DNA from: an uncultured Collinsella sp.
GTDB lineage: Bacteria > Actinomycetota > Coriobacteriia > Coriobacteriales > Coriobacteriaceae
Length of the DNA: 12,029 nucleotides
Assembly: GCA_902492825.1 (NCBI GenBank)
Contig: CABUMZ010000051.1
Coordinates: 1 to 12,029, forward strand
Direction of reading: 5' to 3'
The notes beneath the pieces were generated by a model. The model saw only the letters and a list, made by a program, of their open reading frames with translations. It was not told the DNA's origin and searched no databases. The translations under genes were made by a program, and so were the position numbers. Numbering within the stretch: position 1 is the stretch's first letter; each line of letters starts with the position of its first letter. This document shows, one piece after another, positions 1 through 6,312 of this stretch.

Positions 1-44
1 GGGCCTTTTTCCTACCATGCGGCAATGGGTCCCATGGGGTGCGC

Positions 45-279
45 CGTGCATTTTTTGGAGTATTCTGCAGTTCGAGTTGTCTGCATATGATTTGACGTCG
101 CCAACGGTGGCTTTCGGATATCCCTAGCGAGCGTTCTGAGTCAGATTTCGTCGTTTTCCGGAGCAGGGGCGCGTCATTCTCGCCATGTCGGAACCCAAAA
201 TGACGCAGCGCCCTAAAGGTTTGCCCGCTCGGGGTATTGCTGGCGCGGTCACGTTGCAGAATACTCCGTTTTTTGCACG
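45..279. repeat. long-range inverted repeat pair (45-69 and 255-279)
   Basis: The arm at 45-69 is CGTGCA, six Ts, then GGAGTATTCTGCA. The arm at 255-279 reads, on the opposite strand, CGTGCA, AAAAAC, then GGAGTATTCTGCA. So 19 of 25 positions match as an inverted pair, and the mismatches are confined to the central six. The arms enclose about 185 bp without a credible gene. This could be the ends of a small non-autonomous element or two copies of a dispersed repeat; the sequence does not decide. Confidence 0.5.
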
Positions 280-320
280 TGCCGGGATGGGGTACCTCGG
301 GAGAACACGGCGGTATCCCG

Positions 321-355
321 TAAATATATACAATCTGTACCGTAATTTATACAAA
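321..355. repeat. AT-rich imperfect direct repeat
   Basis: Two related 13-mers, TAAATATATACAA (321-333) and TAATTTATACAAA (343-355), lie 22 bp apart, about two helical turns, in the most AT-rich stretch before the first gene. They may form part of a promoter or a regulator-binding site. No clear -35/-10 pair can be assigned. Confidence 0.35.
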
Positions 356-378
356 ACGAAGAGGCAGACAGCGTAGGG

Positions 379-407
379 TTGGTGCATTGGGGTGCTTGAT
401 GCACCAA
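379..407. repeat. TTGGTGCA palindrome, copy 1
   Basis: TTGGTGCAT at 379-387 is the exact reverse complement of ATGCACCAA at 399-407, with an 11-base loop. A second palindrome with the same TTGGTGCA arms lies just after the EFR1 gene (1273-1305). No T-run follows on either strand, so it is not a standard intrinsic terminator. A protein-binding site or a small dispersed palindrome are the alternatives. Confidence 0.6.
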
Positions 408-422
408 AATGGGGATCCCACG

Positions 423-442
423 TGCCGTATATGCCGTATACT
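423..442 (+). promoter_or_regulatory. tandem 9-mer with possible -10 box before EFR1 gene
   Basis: TGCCGTATA occurs twice in exact tandem (423-431 and 432-440). The second copy runs into TATACT (437-442), a good match to a -10 box and about 57 bp before the ATG at 500. The matching -35 position does not resemble TTGACA, so the promoter call is weak. The tandem repeat itself is certain. Confidence 0.3.
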
Positions 443-499
443 CTGGCTGGATGTGAAAACGGCTTGACGCGTTGCCAGACGTAGGGGGAGGGTGTCTCG

Positions 500-1261
500 A
501 TGAGCGTATTCGAAATTGTGTTTAGTCCGACGGGTGGAACGCAGAAGGTGTCTGGCCTTGTGGCCGGGGCACTGGACAAGAATACCGTTACCGTCGATCT
601 GACCGATAGCGGGCTAGATTTCAGCGCTGTCTCGATGACTGAGGACGACGTGGCCGTAATCTCTGTGCCGGCGTATGCCGGTAGAATCCCGGCTGTGGTG
701 GCTGACCGGTTGGGCATGGTTCACGGCAACGGAGCGCGGGCCGTTCTGGTGTGCGTCTACGGAAACCGCGCGTTTGAGGACACGCTCGTAGAGCTGGAGG
801 ACGTTGCGAAGCATGCGGGATTCCGGGTGATCGCGGCAGTTGCGGCCATTGCAGAACATTCCATTGCGCGACAGTTTGCTGCCGGTCGTCCGGATGCGCA
901 GGATGCGGCGCAGCTCGCAGAGTTTGCGCAGCAAATTCAGCAAAAGCTGTTGGCCGAGGATACATCCGAGCCCTCTATTCCCGGCAATCGTCCTTATAAA
1001 CAAGCCGGAGGTCACCGCATGGCACCCGAGGCAACAGGGGATTGTGTCTCCTGCGGTGCATGCGCCGCGGCGTGCCCCGTTTGTGCTATCGACAAGGGTG
1101 ACCCCAAACGAGCAGCTGGCGAGGCGTGCATCTCCTGCATGCGCTGCATTGCCGTATGTCCGCGAGGCGCTCGTAAGCTTGATCCCAACAAGCTATCCGC
1201 TGTTTCCCAGATGCTGAGCAAGGTTTGCGTCGCGCGGAAGGAATGCGAGCTCTTCATCTAG
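500..1261 (+). CDS. EFR1 family ferredoxin (flavodoxin domain plus two 4Fe-4S clusters)
   Basis: This encodes a 253-residue soluble electron-transfer protein. The N-terminus has a flavodoxin-like fold with an FMN phosphate-loop motif, SPTGGTQ, at about residues 9-15. The C-terminal part carries two classical cluster motifs: Cys182, 185, 188, 192 followed by Pro, and Cys210, 213, 216, 220 followed by Pro. This layout matches the EFR1 family, in which FMN and two [4Fe-4S] clusters pass low-potential electrons between unknown partners. The ATG at 500 is preceded by a strong GGGGGAGGG site (484-492). The gene stands alone between two TTGGTGCA palindromes, with the hydrogenase operon starting 340 bp downstream on the same strand, so a link to hydrogen metabolism is possible but not shown. 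The family call is firm; the physiological partner is unknown. Confidence 0.88.
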   Translation: MSVFEIVFSPTGGTQKVSGLVAGALDKNTVTVDLTDSGLDFSAVSMTEDDVAVISVPAYAGRIPAVVADRLGMVHGNGARAVLVCVYGNRAFEDTLVELEDVAKHAGFRVIAAVAAIAEHSIARQFAAGRPDAQDAAQLAEFAQQIQQKLLAEDTSEPSIPGNRPYKQAGGHRMAPEATGDCVSCGACAAACPVCAIDKGDPKRAAGEACISCMRCIAVCPRGARKLDPNKLSAVSQMLSKVCVARKECELFI

Positions 1262-1272
1262 CGCAAGTGAGA

Positions 1273-1305
1273 TTGGTGCAAACAAACCTGGCCCTTTTGC
1301 ACCAA
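1273..1305. repeat. TTGGTGCA palindrome, copy 2
   Basis: TTGGTGCAAA at 1273-1282 is the exact reverse complement of TTTGCACCAA at 1296-1305, with a 13-base loop. It starts 11 bp after the EFR1 stop codon. The hairpin could stop or stabilise the EFR1 transcript, but there is no T-run directly after it. Its outer arm sequence is shared with the palindrome at 379-407. Confidence 0.6.
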
Positions 1306-1308
1306 AAA

Positions 1309-1372
1309 CGATCCGTTTTCCTCCGTTCCCAAGGGATCATGTGATCCGAAGGGGACGGAGGAAAACGGATCA
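1309..1372. repeat. two head-to-head copies of a 31-bp element forming a long hairpin
   Basis: Copy A (plus strand, 1309-1339) and copy B (minus strand, 1342-1372) face each other across two bases. GATCCGTTTTCCTCCGT at 1310-1326 is mirrored exactly at 1355-1371, and the wider 21-base arms (1310-1330 and 1351-1371) differ at one position that would still pair as G-U in RNA. Inner arms GGATCA (1334-1339) and TGATCC (1342-1347) extend the stem. Single copies of the same element lie at 7692-7722 and 8089-8119. The right arm is followed by only a short A-rich stretch, so plus-strand termination is doubtful. Confidence 0.75.
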
Positions 1373-1379
1373 AAAAGGA

Positions 1380-1601
1380 AAAATAGTAAGGCGCTCTTTT
1401 TCACATTGAATATTGCAATTTGGTAACGCGTTTTATCAAATATGGCATTTATCTGCGGTAATGTTCTATTTCACCGCTGAGGGTGACATTTTATACCGCC
1501 TGCCGAACCGTATGGAGACCTCACAACTTTTTAGGTCAGTGTTGTGCGTGTAGCAATTTCGCCCGGCCTCGCCTCCGGGCTGCCATGTGAGAGGGGGTCT
1601 T
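1380..1601 (+). promoter_or_regulatory. leader and probable promoter region of the hydrogenase operon
   Basis: This roughly 220-bp stretch has no gene and is much more AT-rich than its surroundings up to about 1495. It contains nested inverted repeats: GCGGTA (1455-1460) with TACCGC (1494-1499), enclosing TCACC (1471-1475) with GGTGA (1482-1486). An alternative pairing joins GCGGT with ACCGC at 1473-1477. Further on, GACCT (1517-1521) pairs with AGGTC (1533-1537), CACAAC (1522-1527) can pair with GTTGTG (1541-1546) in pseudoknot fashion, and GCCCGG (1561-1566) pairs with CCGGGC (1575-1580) just before the ribosome binding site. I cannot assign a known riboswitch or a confident -35/-10 pair. 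Confidence 0.4.
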
Positions 1602-3434
1602 ATGGCTCGACTGCATGTAATGGAACGCAGCCACGCTCAGGCCGTCATGGACGACCTGCATGATGCGCTCGGACGTCGTCTGGCGGTGAGCTCGCTCGCC
1701 CCGTGTCCCGTGGAGTTTACGGCAGCGCTCGTCAACCTGTGCTCCACCCAGAGCTGCGGCAAGTGCACGCCCTGTCGCGTGGGCCTGAGCGCGCTGAGCG
1801 ACCTGCTCGCCGATGTGCTCGAAGGGCGCGCCGATGAGTCCACGCTCAACCTGATTGAGCGCACGGCCCGCACCATCTACCTTTCGAGCGATTGCGCCAT
1901 CGGCTACGAGGCCGGCGCCATGGCGCTCACGGCCATTCGCGGCTTTCGCGACGACTTTGAGCACCACATCCGCGAGCATTCCTGCGGCTTTGACCGCGAG
2001 GCCCGCGTCCCGTGCGTCTCGGGCTGTCCGGCGCACGTCGACATTCCCGGGTACATTTCGCTCGTCGAGGCCGGCCGCTATGCCGATGCCGTCAAGGTCA
2101 TCCGCAAGAACAATCCGCTGCCGCTCGTCTGCGGCTTGGTGTGCGAGCATCCCTGCGAGATGCACTGCCGCCGCGGCATGGTCGACGACCCCATGAACAT
2201 CCTCGCCCTCAAGCGCTTTGCCGTTGAACACAGTGACCTCAACGACCATAAGCCGCATGTAGTGGACAACACCGGTAAGCGCGTCGCCGTGATCGGCGGC
2301 GGCCCGGCCGGCCTTTCCTGTGCCTACTACCTGGCCGTGATGGGCCACAAGGTGACCATCTTTGAGCAGCGCCACCACCTGGGCGGCATGCTACGCTACG
2401 GCATCCCCAGCTATCGTCTGCCGCGCGAGCGCTTGCAGGCCGAGATCGACTGGATCTTGAGCGCCGGTATCGACGTTGAGCTCGACCACTCCGTCAACGG
2501 CGAGGAGCTCGCCCGCCTGCGCGACGAGTTCGATGCCGTCTACCTGGCCATCGGTGCCCACAGCGATAAGAAGCTCGGCCTTCCGGGCGAAGAGGCGCCC
2601 GGCGTGGAGTCGGCCGTCAAGATGCTGCGCGCCATCGGTGACGACGAGCTGCCCGACCTGAGCGGCCAGCGCGTGTGCGTCATCGGCGGCGGCAACGTGG
2701 CCATGGACGTGGCGCGCTCTGCCGTGCGCTGCGGCGCCGAAAAGGTAAGCATCGTCTACCGCCGTCGCATCTGCGATATGACGGCTCAGGACGCCGAAAT
2801 CGCCGGCGCCCAGGCCGAGGGTTGCGAGGTTCTGGAGCTCACGGCGCCGCTCGCCATCGAGACGGGCGAAGATGGTCGCGTGAGCGGCCTGCGCGTGCAA
2901 CCGCAGATTATCGGCGAGCCCCGTCGCGGTCGTCCGGCCCCGCGTGCCGCCGCGACGCCCGAGCGCGTCATCCCCTGCGAGCGCGTGTTTGTTGCCATTG
3001 GCCAGGACATCGACTCCAAGCCGTTTGAGGACATGGGCATCGCCTGCAAGTGGGGCTGCGTGGTCACCGACTCGGACGGTGCCGTGCCCAACTTCGATGG
3101 CCTCTTTAGCGGCGGCGACTGCCAGACCGGCCCCGCCACCGTCATCCGTGCCATCAACGCTGGCCGCGTGGCTTCGGCAAATATCGACCGCTACCTGGGC
3201 TTCGACCACAAGATTAAGCTCGACGTGGAGCTGCCGACCGTTCAGTTTAAGGGCAAGCACGAGTGCGGCCGCTGCGAGCTGGGCGAGCGCGAGGCCGGCG
3301 AGCGTATTCACGATTGGAATCTGGTCGAGCAGGGCCTTACCGAGGAGGAGGCGCGCCAGGAGGCAAGCCGCTGCCTGCGTTGCGACCACTTTGGTTTTGG
3401 CGCGTTCCGCGGAGGGAGGAACCTGGAATGGTAG
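1602..3434 (+). CDS. GltD-like FAD/NAD(P) oxidoreductase with N-terminal NuoF-type Fe-S domain
   Basis: This 610-residue flavoprotein probably exchanges electrons between NAD(P)H and the hydrogenase encoded next. Residues about 45-125 match the iron-sulfur tail of NuoF/HydB, with Cys52, 55, 58 and 98 as cluster ligands, but the FMN/NADH-binding part of NuoF is absent. From residue 135 it resembles the glutamate synthase small subunit: a Cys-rich section (Cys138, 142, 177, 181, 185, 189), an FAD-binding GGGPAG at 232-237, and a nucleotide-binding GGGN at 362-365 followed by VYRRR, a feature often linked to NADPH. Four more cysteines (555, 558, 591, 594) sit near the C-terminus. The ATG at 1602 has GAGGGGG just upstream; a GTG 15 bp earlier lies before that site and is unlikely. 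The gene overlaps hydA by 7 bp, implying translational coupling. No glutamate synthase large subunit is nearby, so glutamate synthesis is not its role here. Confidence 0.88.
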   Translation: MARLHVMERSHAQAVMDDLHDALGRRLAVSSLAPCPVEFTAALVNLCSTQSCGKCTPCRVGLSALSDLLADVLEGRADESTLNLIERTARTIYLSSDCAIGYEAGAMALTAIRGFRDDFEHHIREHSCGFDREARVPCVSGCPAHVDIPGYISLVEAGRYADAVKVIRKNNPLPLVCGLVCEHPCEMHCRRGMVDDPMNILALKRFAVEHSDLNDHKPHVVDNTGKRVAVIGGGPAGLSCAYYLAVMGHKVTIFEQRHHLGGMLRYGIPSYRLPRERLQAEIDWILSAGIDVELDHSVNGEELARLRDEFDAVYLAIGAHSDKKLGLPGEEAPGVESAVKMLRAIGDDELPDLSGQRVCVIGGGNVAMDVARSAVRCGAEKVSIVYRRRICDMTAQDAEIAGAQAEGCEVLELTAPLAIETGEDGRVSGLRVQPQIIGEPRRGRPAPRAAATPERVIPCERVFVAIGQDIDSKPFEDMGIACKWGCVVTDSDGAVPNFDGLFSGGDCQTGPATVIRAINAGRVASANIDRYLGFDHKIKLDVELPTVQFKGKHECGRCELGEREAGERIHDWNLVEQGLTEEEARQEASRCLRCDHFGFGAFRGGRNLEW

Positions 3435-5239
3435 AGCTCAACAACCCCACTGTCAGCGATAACACCGAAAGCGGAGCACTCAATATGGTCAAGCTCACTA
3501 TCGATAATTGCGAGGTCGTGGTGCCCGAGCACACCACGATCCTGGACGCGGCCAAGTCCGTCGGCATCCAGATTCCCACCCTGTGCTACCTGCGCGATCT
3601 GAACGAGATCGGCGGCTGCCGCGTGTGCGTGGTCGAGGTTGAGGGCTGCGACCAGCTGGTTGCCGCCTGCAACAACTACGTGCTCGATGGCATGGTGGTC
3701 CACACCAACAGCCCCAAGGCCCGCGAGGCGCGCCGCACCAACGTGCAGCTGCTGCTTTCGCAGCACGATTCACGCTGCACGAGCTGTGTGCGCAGCGGTA
3801 ACTGCAACCTGCAGACCATTGCCAACGACCTGGGCATTTTCTATCTGCCGTATCAAAGGCATTTGGCGGGCGAGGGCTGGGATTTCGATTTCCCCATCAT
3901 CCGCGAAAACGACAAGTGCATTAAATGCATGCGCTGCATCAAGGTGTGCGAGAGCGTACAGGGCCTAGGGATTTGGGACCTGACCAACCGCGCCACGCAT
4001 ACCGCCGTGGGCACCCGCGGGCGCGTGCCGATCGGCAAGACCGATTGCGTCGCGTGCGGCCAGTGCATCACGCATTGCCCGACGGGCGCGCTGCGCGAGC
4101 GCGACGACACCGAGACCGTGTTTGACGCGCTCGCTAATCCCGACAAGATCGTGCTGGTGCAGATCGCGCCGGCCGTGCGTAGTGCTTGGGGCGAGGAGCT
4201 CGGCATTCCGCGCGAGGAGGCAACCGTCGAGCGTCTGGCTTGCGCGCTGCGCCGCGTAGGCTTTGAGTATGTGTTCGATACCGATTTCTCGGCCGACCTC
4301 ACCATTATGGAGGAGGGCTCCGAGCTGCTCGAGCGCCTGGGCGCCGCCGCTAAGGGTGAGGGCGACAGCCGCGGCTGGCCCATGTTTACGAGCTGCTGCC
4401 CGGGCTGGGTGCGCTTTGTGAAGGCACGTTACCCCGAGTTTGTCGACAGCCTGTCCACGTCAAAGTCGCCGCAGCAGATGTTCGGCGCTATCGCCAAGAC
4501 CTACTACGCCAAGGTGCTGGGCGTGGAGCCCGAGCGTCTGTTCGTGGTGTCCGTTATGCCATGCACGGCCAAGAAGGCCGAGTGTGCGCTGCCGAGCATG
4601 GTGGGCGAGGGCGGCGCGCCCGACGTGGACGTTGCGCTGACGGTGCGCGAGATGGTGCGCATGATCCGCGCGAGCCACGTGAGCGTTGACACGCTGGTCG
4701 AGGAGCCGCTCAATACGCCGCTGGGCTTTGGCACGGGCGCGGGTGTGATCTTTGGTGCCACGGGCGGCGTGATGGAGGCCGCCGTGCGCTCGGCCTATTA
4801 CCTGGTGACGGGCAAGAACCCCGACGCCGATTTCTTTACCGACGTGCGCGGCCTGGACGGCTGGAAGGAAGCCGTGGCCGATATCGATGGCACCAAGGTG
4901 CGCGTCGCCGTGGCACACGGGCTGGGCAACGCTGAACGTCTGCTCGACGCGATTCGCGACGGTCGTGTGAGCTATGACTTCGTCGAGGTCATGGCATGCC
5001 CGGGCGGTTGCGTCGGTGGCGGCGGTCAGCCCATCCACGACGGCTGCGAGCTGGCGGCCGAGCGCGGCCAGGTGCTGTGGGGCCTGGATGCGAAGGCGGA
5101 CATTCGCTTCTCGCACGAGAATCCCGATGTTCAGGCATGCTATCGCGAGTTCTTGGGCGCGCCGCTCTCGCCGCTGGCCGAGGAGCTGCTGCATACCGAC
5201 CATCACGCCTGGTCGATGCCCAACGAGGGGGCGTGCTAG
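3428..5239 (+). CDS. hydA: [FeFe] hydrogenase, CpI-like modular catalytic subunit (group A)
   Basis: This 603-residue enzyme reduces protons or oxidises hydrogen at an H-cluster, probably in the cytoplasm. Modules in order: a plant-type 2Fe-2S domain (Cys53, 64, 67, 81), a His-ligated 4Fe-4S cluster (His113, Cys117, 120, 126), two 4Fe-4S clusters (Cys164, 167, 170, 174 and Cys207, 210, 213, 217), then the H domain. All three signatures are intact: TSCCPGW at 321-327, MPCTAKK at 377-383 and ExMxCxxGC at 520-528. Cys324, 379, 524 and 528 correspond to the known H-cluster ligands and Cys323 to the proton-relay cysteine. The ATG at 3428 has GGAGGGAGG 7 bp upstream and overlaps the previous stop; an alternative ATG at 3485 begins exactly at the 2Fe-2S domain but has a weaker site. 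The gltD-like partner suggests the glutamate synthase-linked class (group A2 in HydDB, from memory). The maturases HydE, HydF and HydG are not in the window. Confidence 0.96.
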   Translation: MVELNNPTVSDNTESGALNMVKLTIDNCEVVVPEHTTILDAAKSVGIQIPTLCYLRDLNEIGGCRVCVVEVEGCDQLVAACNNYVLDGMVVHTNSPKAREARRTNVQLLLSQHDSRCTSCVRSGNCNLQTIANDLGIFYLPYQRHLAGEGWDFDFPIIRENDKCIKCMRCIKVCESVQGLGIWDLTNRATHTAVGTRGRVPIGKTDCVACGQCITHCPTGALRERDDTETVFDALANPDKIVLVQIAPAVRSAWGEELGIPREEATVERLACALRRVGFEYVFDTDFSADLTIMEEGSELLERLGAAAKGEGDSRGWPMFTSCCPGWVRFVKARYPEFVDSLSTSKSPQQMFGAIAKTYYAKVLGVEPERLFVVSVMPCTAKKAECALPSMVGEGGAPDVDVALTVREMVRMIRASHVSVDTLVEEPLNTPLGFGTGAGVIFGATGGVMEAAVRSAYYLVTGKNPDADFFTDVRGLDGWKEAVADIDGTKVRVAVAHGLGNAERLLDAIRDGRVSYDFVEVMACPGGCVGGGGQPIHDGCELAAERGQVLWGLDAKADIRFSHENPDVQACYREFLGAPLSPLAEELLHTDHHAWSMPNEGAC

Positions 5240-5241
5240 CG

Positions 5242-6288
5242 ATGCGCGCGTTTAATGTTGAGCTGTCGCGCCGAGGATTTGCTTCGGCGCTTGCTGTGGG
5301 CGCGTTGTCGCTCGCGCTGGCTGGCTGTGGTGGCGGAGCTGCGGGGGCGGGGTCTGCCGCCGGGTCTGCCGCAGACGGTGCCGCCGCGGAGCCGGTTGAG
5401 GTGCACGTCGCCTCGCTCAAGGGTCCGACGTCGATCGGTCTGGTGCAGTTTATGGACCAGGCAGCGAGTGGCGAGACGGACAACGAGTTCGACTTTGCGA
5501 TCAGCGCCGCAGCCGATGAGATCGTGCCCAAGGTCATTCAGGGAGATGTCGACATTGCCCTGGTGCCGGCCAACGTGGCGAGCGTGCTCTACAACAAGAC
5601 CGAGGGCGCGGTGCAGGTCATCGACATCAACACACTGGGCGTGCTGAACGTTGTGACGGGCGACGCGAGCGTGGCCTCGTTTGGCGACCTGGCGGGTCGC
5701 ACCGTCTACATGACGGGCAAGGGCGCCACGCCAGAGTACGTCATGAACTACCTGCTGGAGCGCGCGGACCTGACCGGCCAGGTGACGCTCGAGTTTAAGA
5801 GCGAGCCCACCGAGGTGCTGTCGGCCCTGCTTGCCGACCCGTCCGCCGTGGGTGTGCTGCCGGAGCCGTTCAAGACCGCTGCCATCGCCAAGAGCGAGGG
5901 CAAGCTGTCGGCACCGGTAAATCTGACTGATGTGTGGGATGAGCTGGCGGGTGACACGGGCTCGCGCCTGCTGACGGGCGTGACCGTGGTACGCCGTACC
6001 TTTGCCGAGGAGCATCCCGAGGCCGTGGCGGAATTCTTGCGCTGCCATGAGGCGAGCGTTGAGGCCGTGAACGCGGCGCCGGCGGACTGGGCTCAGGCCG
6101 TGGTCGATGCGGGCATCGTGGACAACGCCACGATTGCGGAAAAGGCGATTCCCGGGTGCATGCTTGTGTGCCAGACGGGGAAGGATATGAAGGCGGCGCT
6201 CGGTGGGTACCTACAGGTGCTGGTCGATGCGGACGCGAGCGCCGTGGGCGGCAAGCTCCCGGCTGACGATTTCTACTACATGGAGTAG
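5242..6288 (+). CDS. NitT/TauT-type ABC transporter substrate-binding lipoprotein with Tat signal
   Basis: This 348-residue extracytoplasmic binding protein should deliver a ligand to the importer encoded next. The start at 5242 lies 2 bp after the hydA stop, with GAGGGGG about 10 bp upstream. The N-terminus combines a twin-arginine motif, SRRGFA (residues 9-14), with a lipobox LAGC (Cys29), so it is probably exported folded by Tat and then anchored by lipid. A Gly/Ala/Ser linker follows to about residue 50. The body resembles NMT1/SsuA/TauA proteins: a V-x-SLKGPTSIG start, a DIALVPANVASVLY segment near residues 105-120, and a GVLPEP segment. Relatives bind nitrate, sulfonates, thiamine precursors and many other ligands, so the substrate cannot be named. 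The position inside a hydrogenase operon is unusual. Confidence 0.85.
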   Translation: MRAFNVELSRRGFASALAVGALSLALAGCGGGAAGAGSAAGSAADGAAAEPVEVHVASLKGPTSIGLVQFMDQAASGETDNEFDFAISAAADEIVPKVIQGDVDIALVPANVASVLYNKTEGAVQVIDINTLGVLNVVTGDASVASFGDLAGRTVYMTGKGATPEYVMNYLLERADLTGQVTLEFKSEPTEVLSALLADPSAVGVLPEPFKTAAIAKSEGKLSAPVNLTDVWDELAGDTGSRLLTGVTVVRRTFAEEHPEAVAEFLRCHEASVEAVNAAPADWAQAVVDAGIVDNATIAEKAIPGCMLVCQTGKDMKAALGGYLQVLVDADASAVGGKLPADDFYYME

Positions 6289-6312
6289 CCCGTGCGTGCG
6301 TTTGCTTGACAC

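Larger units (their letters stand above)
1..499. other. non-coding region upstream of the EFR1 gene
   Basis: I see no convincing gene here. Open frames in both directions lack a ribosome binding site and resemble no protein family I know. The stretch holds a long-range inverted repeat (45-69 with 255-279), an AT-rich block at 320-355, a TTGGTGCA palindrome at 379-407 and a tandem 9-mer at 423-440. These are listed separately. The left end may carry the tail of an upstream intergenic region, because no reading frame enters from position 1. Confidence 0.6.

Noticed and set aside
185..376. A 63-residue plus-strand open frame
   Set aside because: There is no Shine-Dalgarno sequence before the ATG, the composition is not protein-like and no family is recognisable. 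It also covers one arm of a repeat.
379..407. Rho-independent terminator
   Set aside because: The stem is followed by no T-run on either strand. The same holds for 1273-1305.
124..717. A 197-residue minus-strand open frame overlapping the start of the EFR1 gene
   Set aside because: It overlaps a confidently identified gene, has no recognisable domain and no good ribosome binding site. It is a shadow of GC-rich sequence.
1471..1490. TPP riboswitch suggested by CTGAG near a GGTGA segment
   Set aside because: The remaining conserved TPP segments are absent and the spacing is wrong. A molybdenum-cofactor RNA was also considered because of GCCTCCGGGC but could not be supported.
3263..3427. Upstream extension of HydA
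   Set aside because: The extra residues are Arg/Gly-rich translation of another gene's frame. The strong ribosome binding site at 3412-3420 points to 3428.
1602..3434. Glutamate synthase small subunit
   Set aside because: No large subunit is encoded nearby, and the N-terminal NuoF-type domain and overlap with hydA argue for a hydrogenase partner.
1536..5206. Long antisense open frames opposite the oxidoreductase and hydA genes
   Set aside because: High GC content and few stop codons on the opposite strand explain them. The plus-strand products are unambiguous.
1602..5239. HydABC-type electron-bifurcating hydrogenase
   Set aside because: No NuoE-like subunit and no FMN/NADH domain of NuoF/HydB are present. 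Only the Fe-S tail of that subunit occurs, fused to a GltD-like protein.
4996..5241. Upstream extension of the substrate-binding protein
   Set aside because: It would bury the signal peptide with its Tat motif and lipobox inside the protein. The start at 5242 fits both signals and spacing.
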